DNA from: Candidatus Scybalocola faecipullorum
GTDB lineage: Bacteria; Bacillota; Clostridia; Lachnospirales; Lachnospiraceae
Assembly: GCA_018716485.1 (NCBI GenBank)
Contig: DVJY01000029.1
Location: 1 to 64,000 of the forward strand
DNA: 64,000 nucleotides
Reading direction: 5' to 3'
The position numbers and the translations under genes are program-made. The notes under the pieces were generated by a model, which was not told the origin of the DNA, ran no database searches, and saw only the letters and a program-made list of their open reading frames with translations. Below are positions 35,403 through 45,465 of this stretch, in pieces. Position 1 is the stretch's first letter. Each line of letters begins with the position of its first letter.

Positions 35403-37091
35403 ATGAGTAAAAGAAATGAAGTTTATGTATTCGGACATAAAAACCCGGATACAGATTCCATCTGTGCCGCGATTGCCTGCGCTTATTTAAAAAATAAAAT
35501 TTCTGAGACTTCAGACAAAATTCAGATGGCAAACTGGGGCAGCGTAGAAGAAAATTCGATATATATTCCAAAGCGCGCCGGAGTGATCAGCCCGGAAACA
35601 GACTATGTGCTGAAACGTTTTCATGTTCCGGCTCCCGGATATACGGCAGATGTGCGCCGACAGGTCAGGGATATCAATATACGAAAGATTGCCGGGATTT
35701 CCTCCGGAGTTTCTCTGAAGCGGGCATGGACACAGATGCGTTCAGTTAATACAGCGACTATGCCGGTGCTTGATGAGGAGGGCCATCTGGAAGGACTGAT
35801 CACCATCGGCGATATCGCAAGAGCATACATGGCAGTCTTTGACAACCGAATACTGGGTGAGTCAAAGACTCCTTACGAAAATGTACTGAACGCGCTGGAT
35901 GGCACGATGCTGATCGGCGATCCGGCAGGCGTGATCACTGACGGTAAAGTCGTTATAGCAACAACGAATGTAGAAGTGATGAAAAGCCATATTGCCGAGC
36001 ATGATATTATTATTTTGGGAAACCGATATGAGACACAGTTGTGCGCCATTGAAAATAAGGCCAGCTGTATTATCGTCTGCGAAGGCGAGCCTGTATCCAG
36101 AACGATACGCAAATTGGCTGAAAATGCCGGATGTACAGTCATCAGTTCGCCCCATGACACATATACCGTAGCGCGTCTGATCAATCAGAGTGTTCCGGTC
36201 AGCTATTTCATGACGAGAGATCATCTGGTGACATTCAGAAAGAAAGAGTTTATTGAAGATATTAAAGGGACGATGACAAAGCTGCGCCATCGTGACTTTC
36301 CGATCGTGACGAAAGATAATAAATTTGTCGGCATGATTTCAAGGCGATCATTGATCAATATGCCGAGTAAAAAAATTGTTCTCGTGGATCATAACGAGCC
36401 TGATCAGGCGGTTGACGGTCTTTTTGAGGCAGAAGTTGTGGAAATCATAGACCATCATAAACTGTCTACGGTGGAGACAAATCGGCCTGTAGCTGTCAGA
36501 AACCAGCCGGTTGGCTGTACCTCCACGATTATTTATCAAATGTTTATTGAAAATGATATTGATATTCCGGCAGATATTGCCGGACTGCTCTGCAGCGCTA
36601 TTATTTCAGATACATTGCTGTTTCGGTCGCCGACGTGTACGCCGGATGATGAAGCGGCGGCAAGGGCGCTGGCAGATATTGCGGGAGCTGACCCGGAAAC
36701 GCTGGCATCAGAGATGTTCGGCGCAGGTACAAATGCCGGTTCCAGAACGGATGAAGAAATTTTTTATCAGGATTTCAAACGGTTCACAGCGGCAAATGTG
36801 CACTTCGGCGTAGGACAGACGATGGTGATGAGCCGTGATGCTCAGTATCAGCTGAAGGAAAGACTTCTTGCATATATGAAAACACAGCATTCAGAAGCGG
36901 ATATGCTGTTCTTTATGATCACAAATGTTCTGGACGAATCAACACTGCTGCTTTTTGCGGGAACGAGAGCAAGAGAAGTGATTTCAGAAAGTTTTGACGG
37001 AGATATGGGAGATGGCGCAATCTATCTTCCGGGTGTGGTTTCCAGAAAGAAACAAATGGTGCCTCAGATTATGGCGGCACTTCAGCAGTAA
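35403..37091 (+). CDS. ppaC: Mn-dependent inorganic pyrophosphatase with CBS-DRTGG insert (copy 1)
   Basis: A 562-aa family II pyrophosphatase (DHH/DHHA2) that hydrolyses PPi. Metal motifs are visible as GHKNPDTDSI, VLVDHNEPDQAV and IIDHHKL, with the C-terminal DHHA2 motif SRKKQMVPQI. Between the DHH parts lies the regulatory insert: a CBS motif (TATMPVLDEEGHLEGLITIGDIARAY), a DRTGG-like domain and a second CBS segment (HRDFPIVTKDNKFVGMISRRS). Such inserts bind adenine nucleotides (AMP/ADP inhibit, diadenosine polyphosphates activate in characterised relatives). ATG 35403 follows AAGGAG. A second, distinct copy follows after 14 bases. Confidence 0.9.
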   Translation: MSKRNEVYVFGHKNPDTDSICAAIACAYLKNKISETSDKIQMANWGSVEENSIYIPKRAGVISPETDYVLKRFHVPAPGYTADVRRQVRDINIRKIAGISSGVSLKRAWTQMRSVNTATMPVLDEEGHLEGLITIGDIARAYMAVFDNRILGESKTPYENVLNALDGTMLIGDPAGVITDGKVVIATTNVEVMKSHIAEHDIIILGNRYETQLCAIENKASCIIVCEGEPVSRTIRKLAENAGCTVISSPHDTYTVARLINQSVPVSYFMTRDHLVTFRKKEFIEDIKGTMTKLRHRDFPIVTKDNKFVGMISRRSLINMPSKKIVLVDHNEPDQAVDGLFEAEVVEIIDHHKLSTVETNRPVAVRNQPVGCTSTIIYQMFIENDIDIPADIAGLLCSAIISDTLLFRSPTCTPDDEAAARALADIAGADPETLASEMFGAGTNAGSRTDEEIFYQDFKRFTAANVHFGVGQTMVMSRDAQYQLKERLLAYMKTQHSEADMLFFMITNVLDESTLLLFAGTRAREVISESFDGDMGDGAIYLPGVVSRKKQMVPQIMAALQQ

Positions 37092-37105
37092 GGAGGGCAA
37101 GACGC

Positions 37106-38752
37106 ATGAAACAAAAAAAAGATATTTATGTGATCGGACATAAAAATCCGGATACGGATTCTATTTGTTCTGCGATTGCCTATGCATGGCTTAAAAACAG
37201 GGCGGGAAAAGATCATTATGTAGCCCGGCGTGCAGGACAGATCAGTTCGGAAACAGAATTTGTTTTAAATTACTTTAAGGCTGATGTGCCGACTTATATC
37301 AATGATGTACGTTCTCAGGTACAGGATGCTGTTCTGGAAGCGGGAAAGACTGTAGACAGAAATATGTCTCTGAAAAATGCATGGCAGATACTTACGGAAA
37401 ACCATTTGTCGACATTGTCGATCATTAATGAAGATCAGACATTTGAAGGGCTGATTACTGTCGGCGATATCGCGCGGTCTTTTATGGGTGTTTATGATAA
37501 TAGGATTTTATCCGACGCAAAGACGCCGTATGAAAATATCGTTGAAACTTTAGAAGGTGAGCTGGTTGTAGGTGATATCAGCCGACGTGTGGAAAAAGGC
37601 AAAGTATTGATTGCTGCGGCTAATCCCGACCTGATGGAGAATTACATTGAAGACGGCGACATTGTTATCCTGGGAGACCGGTATGAATCCCAGCTGTGCG
37701 CCATAGAAATGAATGCCAGCTGTCTGATAGTATGCGTGGGCTCTGATATTTCTCCGTCTATCATTGAACTTGCAAAAGAAAAAGACTGTGCAATTATACG
37801 GACAGACTATGATTCATTTATAGCGGCCCGACTGATGAATCAGAGTATTCCGATCTCTTATTTTATGGTGACAGAGAACCTGATCACATTCAGACCCGAA
37901 GAGTTTATTGACGATGTCAGAAAAGTGATGGCCAATCAGCGCCACAGAGATTTCCCGGTACTTGATGAAGATGGACGGCTGGTAGGTATGCTTTCCCGCC
38001 ACAGTCTGATCAACATGGAAAAGAAAAAGCTGGTTCTTGTAGACCACAATGAGCGGACACAAGCTGTTGACGGTATTGAAGATGCAGATATTCTTGAACT
38101 GATCGATCATCATAAATTGGGAAATGTAGAAACATTAAAACCGGTAATGTTCAGAAATCAGCCGGTCGGATGTACATCGACGATCATTTATTTGATGGCA
38201 AAAGAGAGAGATATCACACTGCCGGAGCAAATTGCAGGATTGATGTGTTCTGCGATTATTTCAGATACTCTCTTATACAGATCGCCGACATGTACGCCGT
38301 TGGACCGCCGTGCTGCGGAAAAACTGGCAGAAATTGCAGGAATTAATACAGAAAAATATGCGATGGAAATGTTCAATGCGGGAAGTAATCTGAAATCTAA
38401 ATCTGATGAGGAAATTTTTTATCAGGATTTCAAAAAGTTTATTTCAGGAAAACATACTTACGGCGTTGGGCAGATTACATCGATGAATAAAGAGGAACTA
38501 GCAAATGTCCGCGAACGTATTGAACACTATATGGAAGGGGTTCTGGAATCCCGGGGACTTGAGATGGTCTATTTTATGCTGACGGATATACTTGGTGAAT
38601 CTACAGAACTGCTCTGTGAAGGACACGGCGCGCAGGAGATTGTGGAAAATGCTTTTGGCGTTTCGGGCAGCAGCGGCTGTGTGCACCTGAAAGGCGTCGT
38701 TTCAAGAAAGAAACAGCTTATACCGCGGTTAATGAATGAAATGCAGGGCTAA
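37106..38752 (+). CDS. ppaC: Mn-dependent inorganic pyrophosphatase with CBS-DRTGG insert (copy 2)
   Basis: A 548-aa paralogue of the preceding gene with the same layout: GHKNPDTDSI, a CBS pair around a DRTGG-like domain, VLVDHNERTQAV, LIDHHKL, and SRKKQLIPRL at the end. It lacks a stretch of about 14 residues after the first helix that copy 1 carries (the part around KIQMANWGSVEEN). The two are clearly diverged, so the duplication is old. ATG 37106 follows AAGGAGGG. Both catalytic sets look intact; different nucleotide control is a reasonable reason for keeping both. Confidence 0.9.
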   Translation: MKQKKDIYVIGHKNPDTDSICSAIAYAWLKNRAGKDHYVARRAGQISSETEFVLNYFKADVPTYINDVRSQVQDAVLEAGKTVDRNMSLKNAWQILTENHLSTLSIINEDQTFEGLITVGDIARSFMGVYDNRILSDAKTPYENIVETLEGELVVGDISRRVEKGKVLIAAANPDLMENYIEDGDIVILGDRYESQLCAIEMNASCLIVCVGSDISPSIIELAKEKDCAIIRTDYDSFIAARLMNQSIPISYFMVTENLITFRPEEFIDDVRKVMANQRHRDFPVLDEDGRLVGMLSRHSLINMEKKKLVLVDHNERTQAVDGIEDADILELIDHHKLGNVETLKPVMFRNQPVGCTSTIIYLMAKERDITLPEQIAGLMCSAIISDTLLYRSPTCTPLDRRAAEKLAEIAGINTEKYAMEMFNAGSNLKSKSDEEIFYQDFKKFISGKHTYGVGQITSMNKEELANVRERIEHYMEGVLESRGLEMVYFMLTDILGESTELLCEGHGAQEIVENAFGVSGSSGCVHLKGVVSRKKQLIPRLMNEMQG

Positions 38753-38763
38753 GGAGCGTTAAT

Positions 38764-39366
38764 ATGGCAAAACAGCAATGGAAGCCGGGAAATATGGTCT
38801 ATCCGCTGCCGGCAGTGATGGTAACATGTGCAGACAAATCCGGCCGTTACAATGTTATGACGGCGGCATGGACAGGGACGATATGTTCGGATCCGCCGAT
38901 GGTGTATGTATCGGTAAGGAAAAACAGATTTTCTCATCATATGCTGATGGAAACAAAGGAATATGTGATCAATCTGACGACAGAGGCGCTTGCACAGGCC
39001 ACAGATTTTGTCGGTGTCAGATCCGGCAGGGATATGGATAAGTTTGAAGAAATGCATTTGACACCGGTGATGGGCACATTGAAATATGCGCCCATGATCA
39101 AAGAAAGTCCGGTCTGCATTGAGTGTGTTGTTACACAGGTGCTGGAACTTGGAAGCCATGACATGTTTATTGCAGAAGTCAGACATGTCTTTGCAGATGA
39201 AAAGTATATGGATGCTGCCGGCAGATTTGATTTGGCAAAAGCAAAGCCGCTGGCCTATGTTCACGGGCAGTATTATGGTATCGGACGACATATCGGGCGT
39301 TTTGGTTTTTCCGTACAAAAGAAAAAAATACCGTCAAAGAAGAAGCATACAGGCAGAAAGAAGTGA
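38764..39366 (+). CDS. Flavin reductase family protein
   Basis: A 200-aa FMN-binding split-barrel protein (flavoredoxin-like). Diagnostic parts are PLPAVMVTCADKSGRYNVMT, AAWTGTICSDPPMVYVSVRK and the later GRYNVM/HDMFIAEV stretches of the flavin_reduct domain. A basic tail (KKKIPSKKKHTGRKK) extends the C-terminus. ATG 38764 follows AAGGAG. It is 11 bases after the pyrophosphatase and is probably in the same transcript. It would reduce or carry FMN in electron transfer; partner unknown. Confidence 0.83.
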   Translation: MAKQQWKPGNMVYPLPAVMVTCADKSGRYNVMTAAWTGTICSDPPMVYVSVRKNRFSHHMLMETKEYVINLTTEALAQATDFVGVRSGRDMDKFEEMHLTPVMGTLKYAPMIKESPVCIECVVTQVLELGSHDMFIAEVRHVFADEKYMDAAGRFDLAKAKPLAYVHGQYYGIGRHIGRFGFSVQKKKIPSKKKHTGRKK

Positions 39367-39372
39367 TGGCAG

Positions 39373-40647
39373 GTGCAAATATGGTTTCACATTGATGTCA
39401 ACAGCGCTTTTTTAAGCTGGACGGCACTTGATCTTTTAAATGCCGGGAGTCATGAGGATATCCGGGAAATTCCGGCGATCATCGGCGGAGATATCCATAA
39501 ACGGCACGGTGTTGTATTGGCTAAATCAACATCGGCAAAAGCCTTTGGCATCAGAACCGGTGAACCTGTGACAGATGCTTATAAGAAATGCCCGTATTTG
39601 AAAAATTATCCGCCGAATCACCACAGATATAAAGCCTACAGTCAAAAGCTGATGAAGCTGCTGGGAACCTATTCTCCGGAAATTATCCAATACAGTATTG
39701 ATGAATGTTTTATGCGTTATATACTGTCAGAACCGGCCGGCGATGAGCAGGAGATACGCCGTATGTCCGTCTCGGCAGCCAAAGAGATTAAAGACAGAAT
39801 CCGCCAGGAACTGAAATTTACGGTCAATATCGGCATTTCGTATAATAAACTTCTGGCGAAGATGGCTTCAGACTTTGAAAAGCCGGATAAAGTACATACA
39901 CTATTTCCGGACGAGATCCGAAAGAAGATGTGGCCGCTGCCGGCGGGAGAACTTTTTATGGTCGGCCCATCTACGGCGGATCGGCTGAGACTGCTGGGAA
40001 TTAAGACGATTGGTGATCTGGCCTGTACAGATCCGGAAATTCTTACTTCCCATTTAAAAAGTCATGGGAAGATGATCTGGGAATATGCTAATGGCATTGA
40101 AGGTGCGGAAATCGACGGCAGAGCGAAAAATGAAAATAAAGGTATCGGCAATATGACCACATTGTCCTCAGACGTTTCCGATAAAAAAGAGATATTCAAG
40201 ATTTTAAGAGAACTTGCGGAAAAAGTGGCCCGGCGGCTTCGTCAGTCAGAGGTATTGGCAGGGCTTGTCTGTGTGGAAATAAAATACTACAATTTTAAAT
40301 CCGCAACCCATCAGACACAGCTGCTGACGCCTTCCAACGGTTCCAGCGATCTGTATCAGGCAGCATGCAGGCTGTTTGAAGAATGCTGGAGCGGTGAGCC
40401 TGTGCGGTTGCTCGGAATACGGACATCTAAGCTCTGTACGGCACAGGAACAGCAATTAAATCTTTTCGATATGGAAAAAAGCGAGAAGATGCTGAAACTG
40501 GATCAGGCGCTGGATGCGATCCGAGGACGCTATGGTGAAAATGCTGTCGTACGCGGCAGCCGTATGAAGGCAGAAAAACTTGGCTGGGAACAGGAGATTC
40601 CCGATGAAGATTTTAATCATATGAGCAGAGGAAAAAGACATGAATAA
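39373..40647 (+). CDS. dinB: Y-family DNA polymerase (Pol IV type)
   Basis: A 424-aa translesion polymerase. The catalytic acidic residues are in FHIDVNSAFLSW and YSIDECFMRYI, followed by NIGISYNKLLAKMASDFEKP, the helix-hairpin-helix FMVGPSTADRLRLLGIKTIG and a little-finger domain. A beta-clamp-binding motif QQLNLF is present near residue 365. GTG 39373 has only a weak ribosome site and is probably translated by coupling to the previous gene. No LexA box is visible directly upstream, unlike many SOS polymerases. Confidence 0.9.
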   Translation: MQIWFHIDVNSAFLSWTALDLLNAGSHEDIREIPAIIGGDIHKRHGVVLAKSTSAKAFGIRTGEPVTDAYKKCPYLKNYPPNHHRYKAYSQKLMKLLGTYSPEIIQYSIDECFMRYILSEPAGDEQEIRRMSVSAAKEIKDRIRQELKFTVNIGISYNKLLAKMASDFEKPDKVHTLFPDEIRKKMWPLPAGELFMVGPSTADRLRLLGIKTIGDLACTDPEILTSHLKSHGKMIWEYANGIEGAEIDGRAKNENKGIGNMTTLSSDVSDKKEIFKILRELAEKVARRLRQSEVLAGLVCVEIKYYNFKSATHQTQLLTPSNGSSDLYQAACRLFEECWSGEPVRLLGIRTSKLCTAQEQQLNLFDMEKSEKMLKLDQALDAIRGRYGENAVVRGSRMKAEKLGWEQEIPDEDFNHMSRGKRHE

Positions 40648-41164
40648 AGATATGCATAGAAAGAATATTGTACTCATAGGTATGCCGGGAGCCGGAAAAA
40701 GCACTGTCGGTGTTGTTTTGGCAAAAATATTCGGCTACAATTTTATAGATTCAGATCTGCTGATTCAGAATCAGGAAGGCGACATACTCGAGCATTTAAT
40801 TGAAAAAAACGGCATTGACGGATTTTTGGCCATTGAAAATCAGGTCAACCGGGATATATCGGGTACCCGTCTTGTGATCGCTACCGGCGGAAGTGTTTGT
40901 TATTGTGATGAGGCAATGAAAGCTTTGGGAGTTTCCGGTATAAGAGTTTACATAAAAACTTCTTATGCTTCTGTAAAGAAGCGGGTAGGCAGCCTTTCTA
41001 AACGCGGCGTTGTCATCAGAAAAGGCTCCACTTTACTTGATTTATATAACGAAAGAACACCGCTGTACGAAAAATATGCGGATCTGACAGTGGATGTTGA
41101 CGGACTGACGATTGAACAGGCTATTGAAAAGATTAGGCAGGCGCTGCAGAAAATATTAGAGTAA
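40640..41164 (+). CDS. aroK: Shikimate kinase
   Basis: A 174-aa P-loop kinase that phosphorylates shikimate at O3 in aromatic amino-acid synthesis. Walker A is GMPGAGKSTVG, FIDSDLLI carries the shikimate-binding Asp, and IATGGSVCYC matches the GGG/GGS loop. Family alternatives with the same fold (gluconate kinase) fit less well. ATG 40640 overlaps the polymerase gene by eight bases. It is isolated from other aro genes. Confidence 0.82.
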   Translation: MNKDMHRKNIVLIGMPGAGKSTVGVVLAKIFGYNFIDSDLLIQNQEGDILEHLIEKNGIDGFLAIENQVNRDISGTRLVIATGGSVCYCDEAMKALGVSGIRVYIKTSYASVKKRVGSLSKRGVVIRKGSTLLDLYNERTPLYEKYADLTVDVDGLTIEQAIEKIRQALQKILE

Positions 41165-41193
41165 TTTGCTGGAGTGAAAGGCTGGTGTAGGCA

Positions 41194-43818
41194 GTGAACG
41201 TGATCAGACGTGGTTTATCTAAAATAGGGGGAGTTCATTTAAAAAAAGACGGCTTTATTGCAAGGCGTTTTTATTATCTGCTGGCATTTTTTATTCCGAT
41301 GCTGATTGTGATTATCGCGGATATTGCCCTCGGTGTGCATCCTTTTGGGGACAGAGCGGTATTGATTATTGATTCCTATCATCAGTATGCGCCATTTTTC
41401 TCTGATTATTACGATAAGATTGTTAATGGAGGCAGTCTGCTGTATTCATGGAACGGCGGCCTCGGTATTAACTTTCTTGCAGTGATTGCTTATTATCTGG
41501 CAAGTCCGCTGAATCTGCTGATACTTCTGTTCCCGAGAGCACTGCTGATTGAAGCGTTCACAATCGTTCTCATATTAAAAATTTCTCTGTCAGGATTAAG
41601 TTTTGCTTATTATATCAGCAAACATTATAAAAAATATGATATTACGATCGTGTATTTCAGTGTGTTTTATGCTTTGAGCGGATGGGTGCTTGGCTATAAC
41701 TGGAATATCATGTGGCTGGATTGTATCTATTTGCTGCCGTTGATTATTCTTGGGCTGGAAAGGCTGATCCGTGAAGGACGCGGCTTTTTATACGGTGTTT
41801 CGCTGGCGGCATGTATTTTCTGCAACTACTATATATCCATTATGGTATGTATTTTTCTTGTGCTTTACTTTTTCGTCCTTTTTTTCCAAAGAAGGCGCAG
41901 AAGTTTCCGGCTGTTTATTAACCGGGGGCTGAAGTTTGCAGGATACTCCCTTCTGGCCGGCGGGTTTGCAGCTGTACTGCTGCTTCCGGCGTATTTTGCC
42001 CTTATGCAGACATATTCTGCGGATTCTGTATTTCCAACCAGCTTTAAGTTTTATGAAAATTTTTGGGATATTTTGTCACAGCATATGGCGGTTATTGAGC
42101 CGACAGATTTAAACGGGCTTCCAAATTTATACTGCGGCGTGATCGTATTGATGTTTATTGTTTTGTATGTGTTAAGGCCGCGGACGCCGCTGCGCCATAA
42201 GCTGATGAAGCTGGCACTGCTTGTTTTATTGATTTTCAGCTGTAATGTCAATGTATTAGATTATATATGGCACGGTTTTCATTACCCTAACAGCCTGCCG
42301 AACCGATTTACGTTTTTGTATATATTCCTGTTGCTGACATTATGCTATGAAGTGTTTCTTGTGCTCCGTCAATACAAAATGTGGCAGTATTTTGCCGCTT
42401 TCCTTATAAGTATGGGATTTGTAATGGCTGCATATACATGGGGAGATGAACACCGCGAACTTTATGTGTATATCGTGACGATGGCTCTTTTGTGGCTGTA
42501 TTTTATTTTCATGAATTACTATAAATTCGCGGGAAAGCGCCTGCGTCTGCTGAAAAATATATGGATGATATTTTTTGCGGCAGAAGTTGCGGCAAACGGC
42601 ATATTCGGACTTTTGTCCAATGGTTCGGTCAGTTATTCCAGCTATAATAAAGATCTTGAGGAGGCGGGCCAGATTCATCAGATCGTGGATGACAGCGGTC
42701 TGTACCGTACAGAACTGAATGAATTTGCAGGGCGCAACAACATCACTTGGCTGGGCTTTAAAGGCGTGTCCATGTTTTCTTCAACGGTCAGTGACGGACT
42801 TGATAATCTGATAGGAAATCTTGGCATGTTCGCAGCGGTGAACAAATTCAGTTATGAAGGAAGTACAGAAGTTGCGGATGCAATGCTTGGCGTCAAATAC
42901 CTGATCAGCGATGTTCAGGAAGAGAATATACGGGATTTTATGTATTTTGATCAGTTTGGAGACCAATATCTGTATGTAAATCCCCATGCGATGCCGATAG
43001 GCTTTATGGTCAGCAGTGATTATCAAAATTGGAATACGGAGTCTTCTTATCCTTGGGAAGTGCTCAATGATTTTGCAAGAAAAGCAGCCGGAATTGATGA
43101 GGATATTTATGTTCAGGAGTCATTGGATACGGTGCCTGCCGCATCCGGCGGAACATGCACGTTAAACAGTGACAGTTCATATACATTCAGAGAGGATCAG
43201 AAAGGCAGCAGCAAGCTGACATTTACAATTCAAAAAGACGATTTGCTGCACAGATACATTTATTTTAAGGCGCCGCATATGTCACGTCTGACAGTGGAGA
43301 GTGCAGGCACAAGCAAAAGCTACTCAGATACCAGGGGACATATCGTCGATCTGGGAACATTCGGCGAAGACCAGACGGTGACGCTGACCTTTGAATTAGA
43401 CAGTGCGTATACGTCGGCAGAAGTTACAGTGTATATGTTCTCTGTAAATGAGCAGGCTCTGACGCAGTTTTATGAAGCCATCAGCCAGTCGCCGCTGGAA
43501 GTGGACAGCTATTCAGATACAGAAATCAAAGCACATATTTCTGCAGATAATGACGGTATATTATATACGTCAATTCCATATGATAAAGGATGGCATGTCC
43601 AAGTGGACGGTACTGAAACGGAGATTCAAAGTATGGCTGATGGTCTGCTGTATATTCCGATGAGTGCGGGAGAGCATACGGTGACGATGACGTACAGACC
43701 TCAAGGATTTATCCCGGGAATGGCAATTTCAGCTTGTTCACTGTTTATTTTTACGGTAATTTATTTCAGAAACAGAGCAAGAGAGATAAAAAACACCAAA
43801 AAACGGTCTTTTAGTTAA
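41194..43818 (+). CDS. YfhO-family membrane protein
   Basis: An 874-aa protein with a large N-terminal membrane part (about twelve to thirteen helices, residues ~25-480) and a C-terminal extracytoplasmic domain ending in another helix (about 850-868). Hallmarks are LIIDSYHQYAPFFSDYYDKI and SWNGGLGINFLAVIAYYLAS near the N-terminus and the tail segment YTSIPYDKGWHVQVDGT. YfhO proteins are GT-C-like and, in Bacillus and Listeria, are linked to glycosylation of lipoteichoic acid. GTG 41194 is accepted though its ribosome site is weak. Function in this organism is inferred from the family. Confidence 0.82.
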   Translation: MNVIRRGLSKIGGVHLKKDGFIARRFYYLLAFFIPMLIVIIADIALGVHPFGDRAVLIIDSYHQYAPFFSDYYDKIVNGGSLLYSWNGGLGINFLAVIAYYLASPLNLLILLFPRALLIEAFTIVLILKISLSGLSFAYYISKHYKKYDITIVYFSVFYALSGWVLGYNWNIMWLDCIYLLPLIILGLERLIREGRGFLYGVSLAACIFCNYYISIMVCIFLVLYFFVLFFQRRRRSFRLFINRGLKFAGYSLLAGGFAAVLLLPAYFALMQTYSADSVFPTSFKFYENFWDILSQHMAVIEPTDLNGLPNLYCGVIVLMFIVLYVLRPRTPLRHKLMKLALLVLLIFSCNVNVLDYIWHGFHYPNSLPNRFTFLYIFLLLTLCYEVFLVLRQYKMWQYFAAFLISMGFVMAAYTWGDEHRELYVYIVTMALLWLYFIFMNYYKFAGKRLRLLKNIWMIFFAAEVAANGIFGLLSNGSVSYSSYNKDLEEAGQIHQIVDDSGLYRTELNEFAGRNNITWLGFKGVSMFSSTVSDGLDNLIGNLGMFAAVNKFSYEGSTEVADAMLGVKYLISDVQEENIRDFMYFDQFGDQYLYVNPHAMPIGFMVSSDYQNWNTESSYPWEVLNDFARKAAGIDEDIYVQESLDTVPAASGGTCTLNSDSSYTFREDQKGSSKLTFTIQKDDLLHRYIYFKAPHMSRLTVESAGTSKSYSDTRGHIVDLGTFGEDQTVTLTFELDSAYTSAEVTVYMFSVNEQALTQFYEAISQSPLEVDSYSDTEIKAHISADNDGILYTSIPYDKGWHVQVDGTETEIQSMADGLLYIPMSAGEHTVTMTYRPQGFIPGMAISACSLFIFTVIYFRNRAREIKNTKKRSFS

Positions 43819-43856
43819 AATTTAGTTCATATAATTCATGAAAACATAAAAAATAA

Positions 43857-43884
43857 TTTACAAATGGACGAGTTATGTTATAAT
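43857..43884 (+). promoter_or_regulatory. Promoter of murA
   Basis: TTTACA (43857-43862), 16-base spacer, TATAAT (43879-43884), about 90 bases upstream of the murA start. Confidence 0.6.
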
Positions 43885-43974
43885 AATATCTAAATGCGGA
43901 GTCAGTTTGAGGCAGATAAAGGATTCGGCATATGAATAAAGTGAATGACTGAACAGGAAATTAAGAGGTGTGTA

Positions 43975-45267
43975 ATGAATCAATATATTATTAAAGGCGG
44001 AAATCCTTTGGTCGGAGAAGTCCCGATTGCGGGCGCTAAAAATGCGGCGTTAGGTATTCTTGCAGCAGCGGTGATGACGGATCAGACAGTAACTATTGAG
44101 AATTTACCAGATGTCAGAGATATAAACGTTTTATTACAGGCGATTGAATCCACAGGTGCTATTGTTGAGCGTGTGGATAAAAACACAGCAAAAATCAATG
44201 CAAGTTCTATTCATACACTGCGTGTTGATGATGGATTTATTAGAAAAATCAGAGCATCCTATTATTTGTTGGGAGCCTGTCTTGGAAAGTATAAAAGGGC
44301 GGAAGTTTCTCTTCCGGGCGGATGTAATATTGGCAGCCGTCCTATTGACCAGCATTTGAAAGGTTTTAAGATGCTGGGCGCGAAAGTCCGCATTGAAAAT
44401 GGTATGATTATTGCGGAAGCAGAACGTCTGCACGGCGCACATATTTATTTTGATGTTGTTACTGTTGGTGCGACAATCAATGTGATGATGGCGGCGGCGC
44501 TGGCAGATGGCTATACGATTTTGGAAAATGCTGCGAAAGAGCCGCATATCGTTGACGTAGCAAACTTTTTAAACAGCATGGGCGCCAATATTAAAGGCGC
44601 CGGAACGGATGTGATCCGTATCCGTGGCGTTCATAAACTGCATGGTGCAGAATACGCCATTATACCTGATCAGATTGAGGCAGGAACATTTATGTGCGCG
44701 GCTGTGGCAACTCGCGGCGATGTGACAGTAAAAAATGTTATTCCGAAGCATTTGGAATCTATTACAGCTAAACTGCTCGAGATCGGAGCAAGAATTGAAG
44801 AATATGATGACGCAGTCCGTGTTGTTTCGACGGAACGGTGTTCTTCAACCAATATTAAGACACTGCCATATCCGGGATTCCCGACAGATATGCAGCCGCA
44901 GATGACAGTAACCCTGGCACTTTCCAAAGGGACAAGCATTGTGACCGAAAGCATTTTTGAAAACCGCTTTAAATATGTTGATGAATTGTCACGTATGGGT
45001 GCTGAAATTAAAGTAGAGGGTAATTCTGCAGTTATTTCCGGCGTAGAGCGGTTTAAAGGAGCAGCGGTCAGCGCTCCGGATCTGCGTGCAGGCGCGGCGC
45101 TGGTGATTGCGGCGTTGGCAGCAGATGGCATTACGACGATGGATGGTATCGAATATATTCAGCGGGGCTATGAAAATCTGGAAGGAAAAATCAGAAGTCT
45201 CGGCGGCATCATGGAAAAAGTTGATAATGAAAAAGATCTTCAGAAAGTTAAGCTGAAAATAGGTTGA
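43975..45267 (+). CDS. murA: UDP-N-acetylglucosamine 1-carboxyvinyltransferase
   Basis: A 430-aa enolpyruvyl transferase that commits UDP-GlcNAc to peptidoglycan synthesis. The active-site loop reads [15 protein letters not shown] with Cys117, the fosfomycin-sensitive residue. PEP/substrate residues are visible in [15 protein letters not shown], and [12 protein letters not shown] is the late signature. ATG 43975 follows AAGAGGTG; an in-frame ATG at 43945 lacks a site. Second-copy (MurZ) status cannot be told from this window. Confidence 0.94.
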   Translation: MNQYIIKGGNPLVGEVPIAGAKNAALGILAAAVMTDQTVTIENLPDVRDINVLLQAIESTGAIVERVDKNTAKINASSIHTLRVDDGFIRKIRASYYLLGACLGKYKRAEVSLPGGCNIGSRPIDQHLKGFKMLGAKVRIENGMIIAEAERLHGAHIYFDVVTVGATINVMMAAALADGYTILENAAKEPHIVDVANFLNSMGANIKGAGTDVIRIRGVHKLHGAEYAIIPDQIEAGTFMCAAVATRGDVTVKNVIPKHLESITAKLLEIGARIEEYDDAVRVVSTERCSSTNIKTLPYPGFPTDMQPQMTVTLALSKGTSIVTESIFENRFKYVDELSRMGAEIKVEGNSAVISGVERFKGAAVSAPDLRAGAALVIAALAADGITTMDGIEYIQRGYENLEGKIRSLGGIMEKVDNEKDLQKVKLKIG

Positions 45268-45292
45268 TTTTAGCTGACAAATCATATATAAT
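45264..45292 (+). promoter_or_regulatory. Promoter of S-box leader / metK
   Basis: TTGATT (45264-45269) overlaps the murA stop; a 17-base spacer leads to TATAAT (45287-45292). The transcript would start about 15 bases before the riboswitch. Confidence 0.6.
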
Positions 45293-45314
45293 AAATTTTA
45301 CAACTCAAAAGATT

Positions 45315-45417
45315 CTCTTATTCAGAGCAATGGAGACTAAGGGTCTGAGAAATTGCGGCAACCCCTGTTGGAACACGGAAGGTGCCTCCCTGAGCGAGTA
45401 ATATCGAACAATAAGAG
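45315..45417 (+). promoter_or_regulatory. SAM-I (S-box) riboswitch
   Basis: The closing helix P1 is CTCTTAT (45315-45321) with ATAAGAG (45411-45417). Inside are the conserved S-box elements: CAGAG then GGAGACTA at the start, GCGGCAACC in the core, and GGAAGGTGC followed by CCCTGAGCGA. It binds S-adenosylmethionine and controls the metK gene downstream through the adjacent terminator. It explains most of the 45268-45619 gap. Confidence 0.92.
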
Positions 45418-45435
45418 GATTTGATAGTGCAATCA

Positions 45436-45465
45436 AGTCCGCTTTTGTGAGAGCGGGCTTTTTTT
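45436..45465 (+). terminator. Expression-platform terminator of the S-box
   Basis: AGTCCGCT (45436-45443) pairs with AGCGGGCT (45452-45459), followed by T7. When SAM is bound this hairpin should form and stop transcription before metK. The remaining leader to 45619 contains a 9-bp inverted repeat TATGCTATA/TATAGCATA (near 45465 and 45523) and no gene. Confidence 0.85.
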
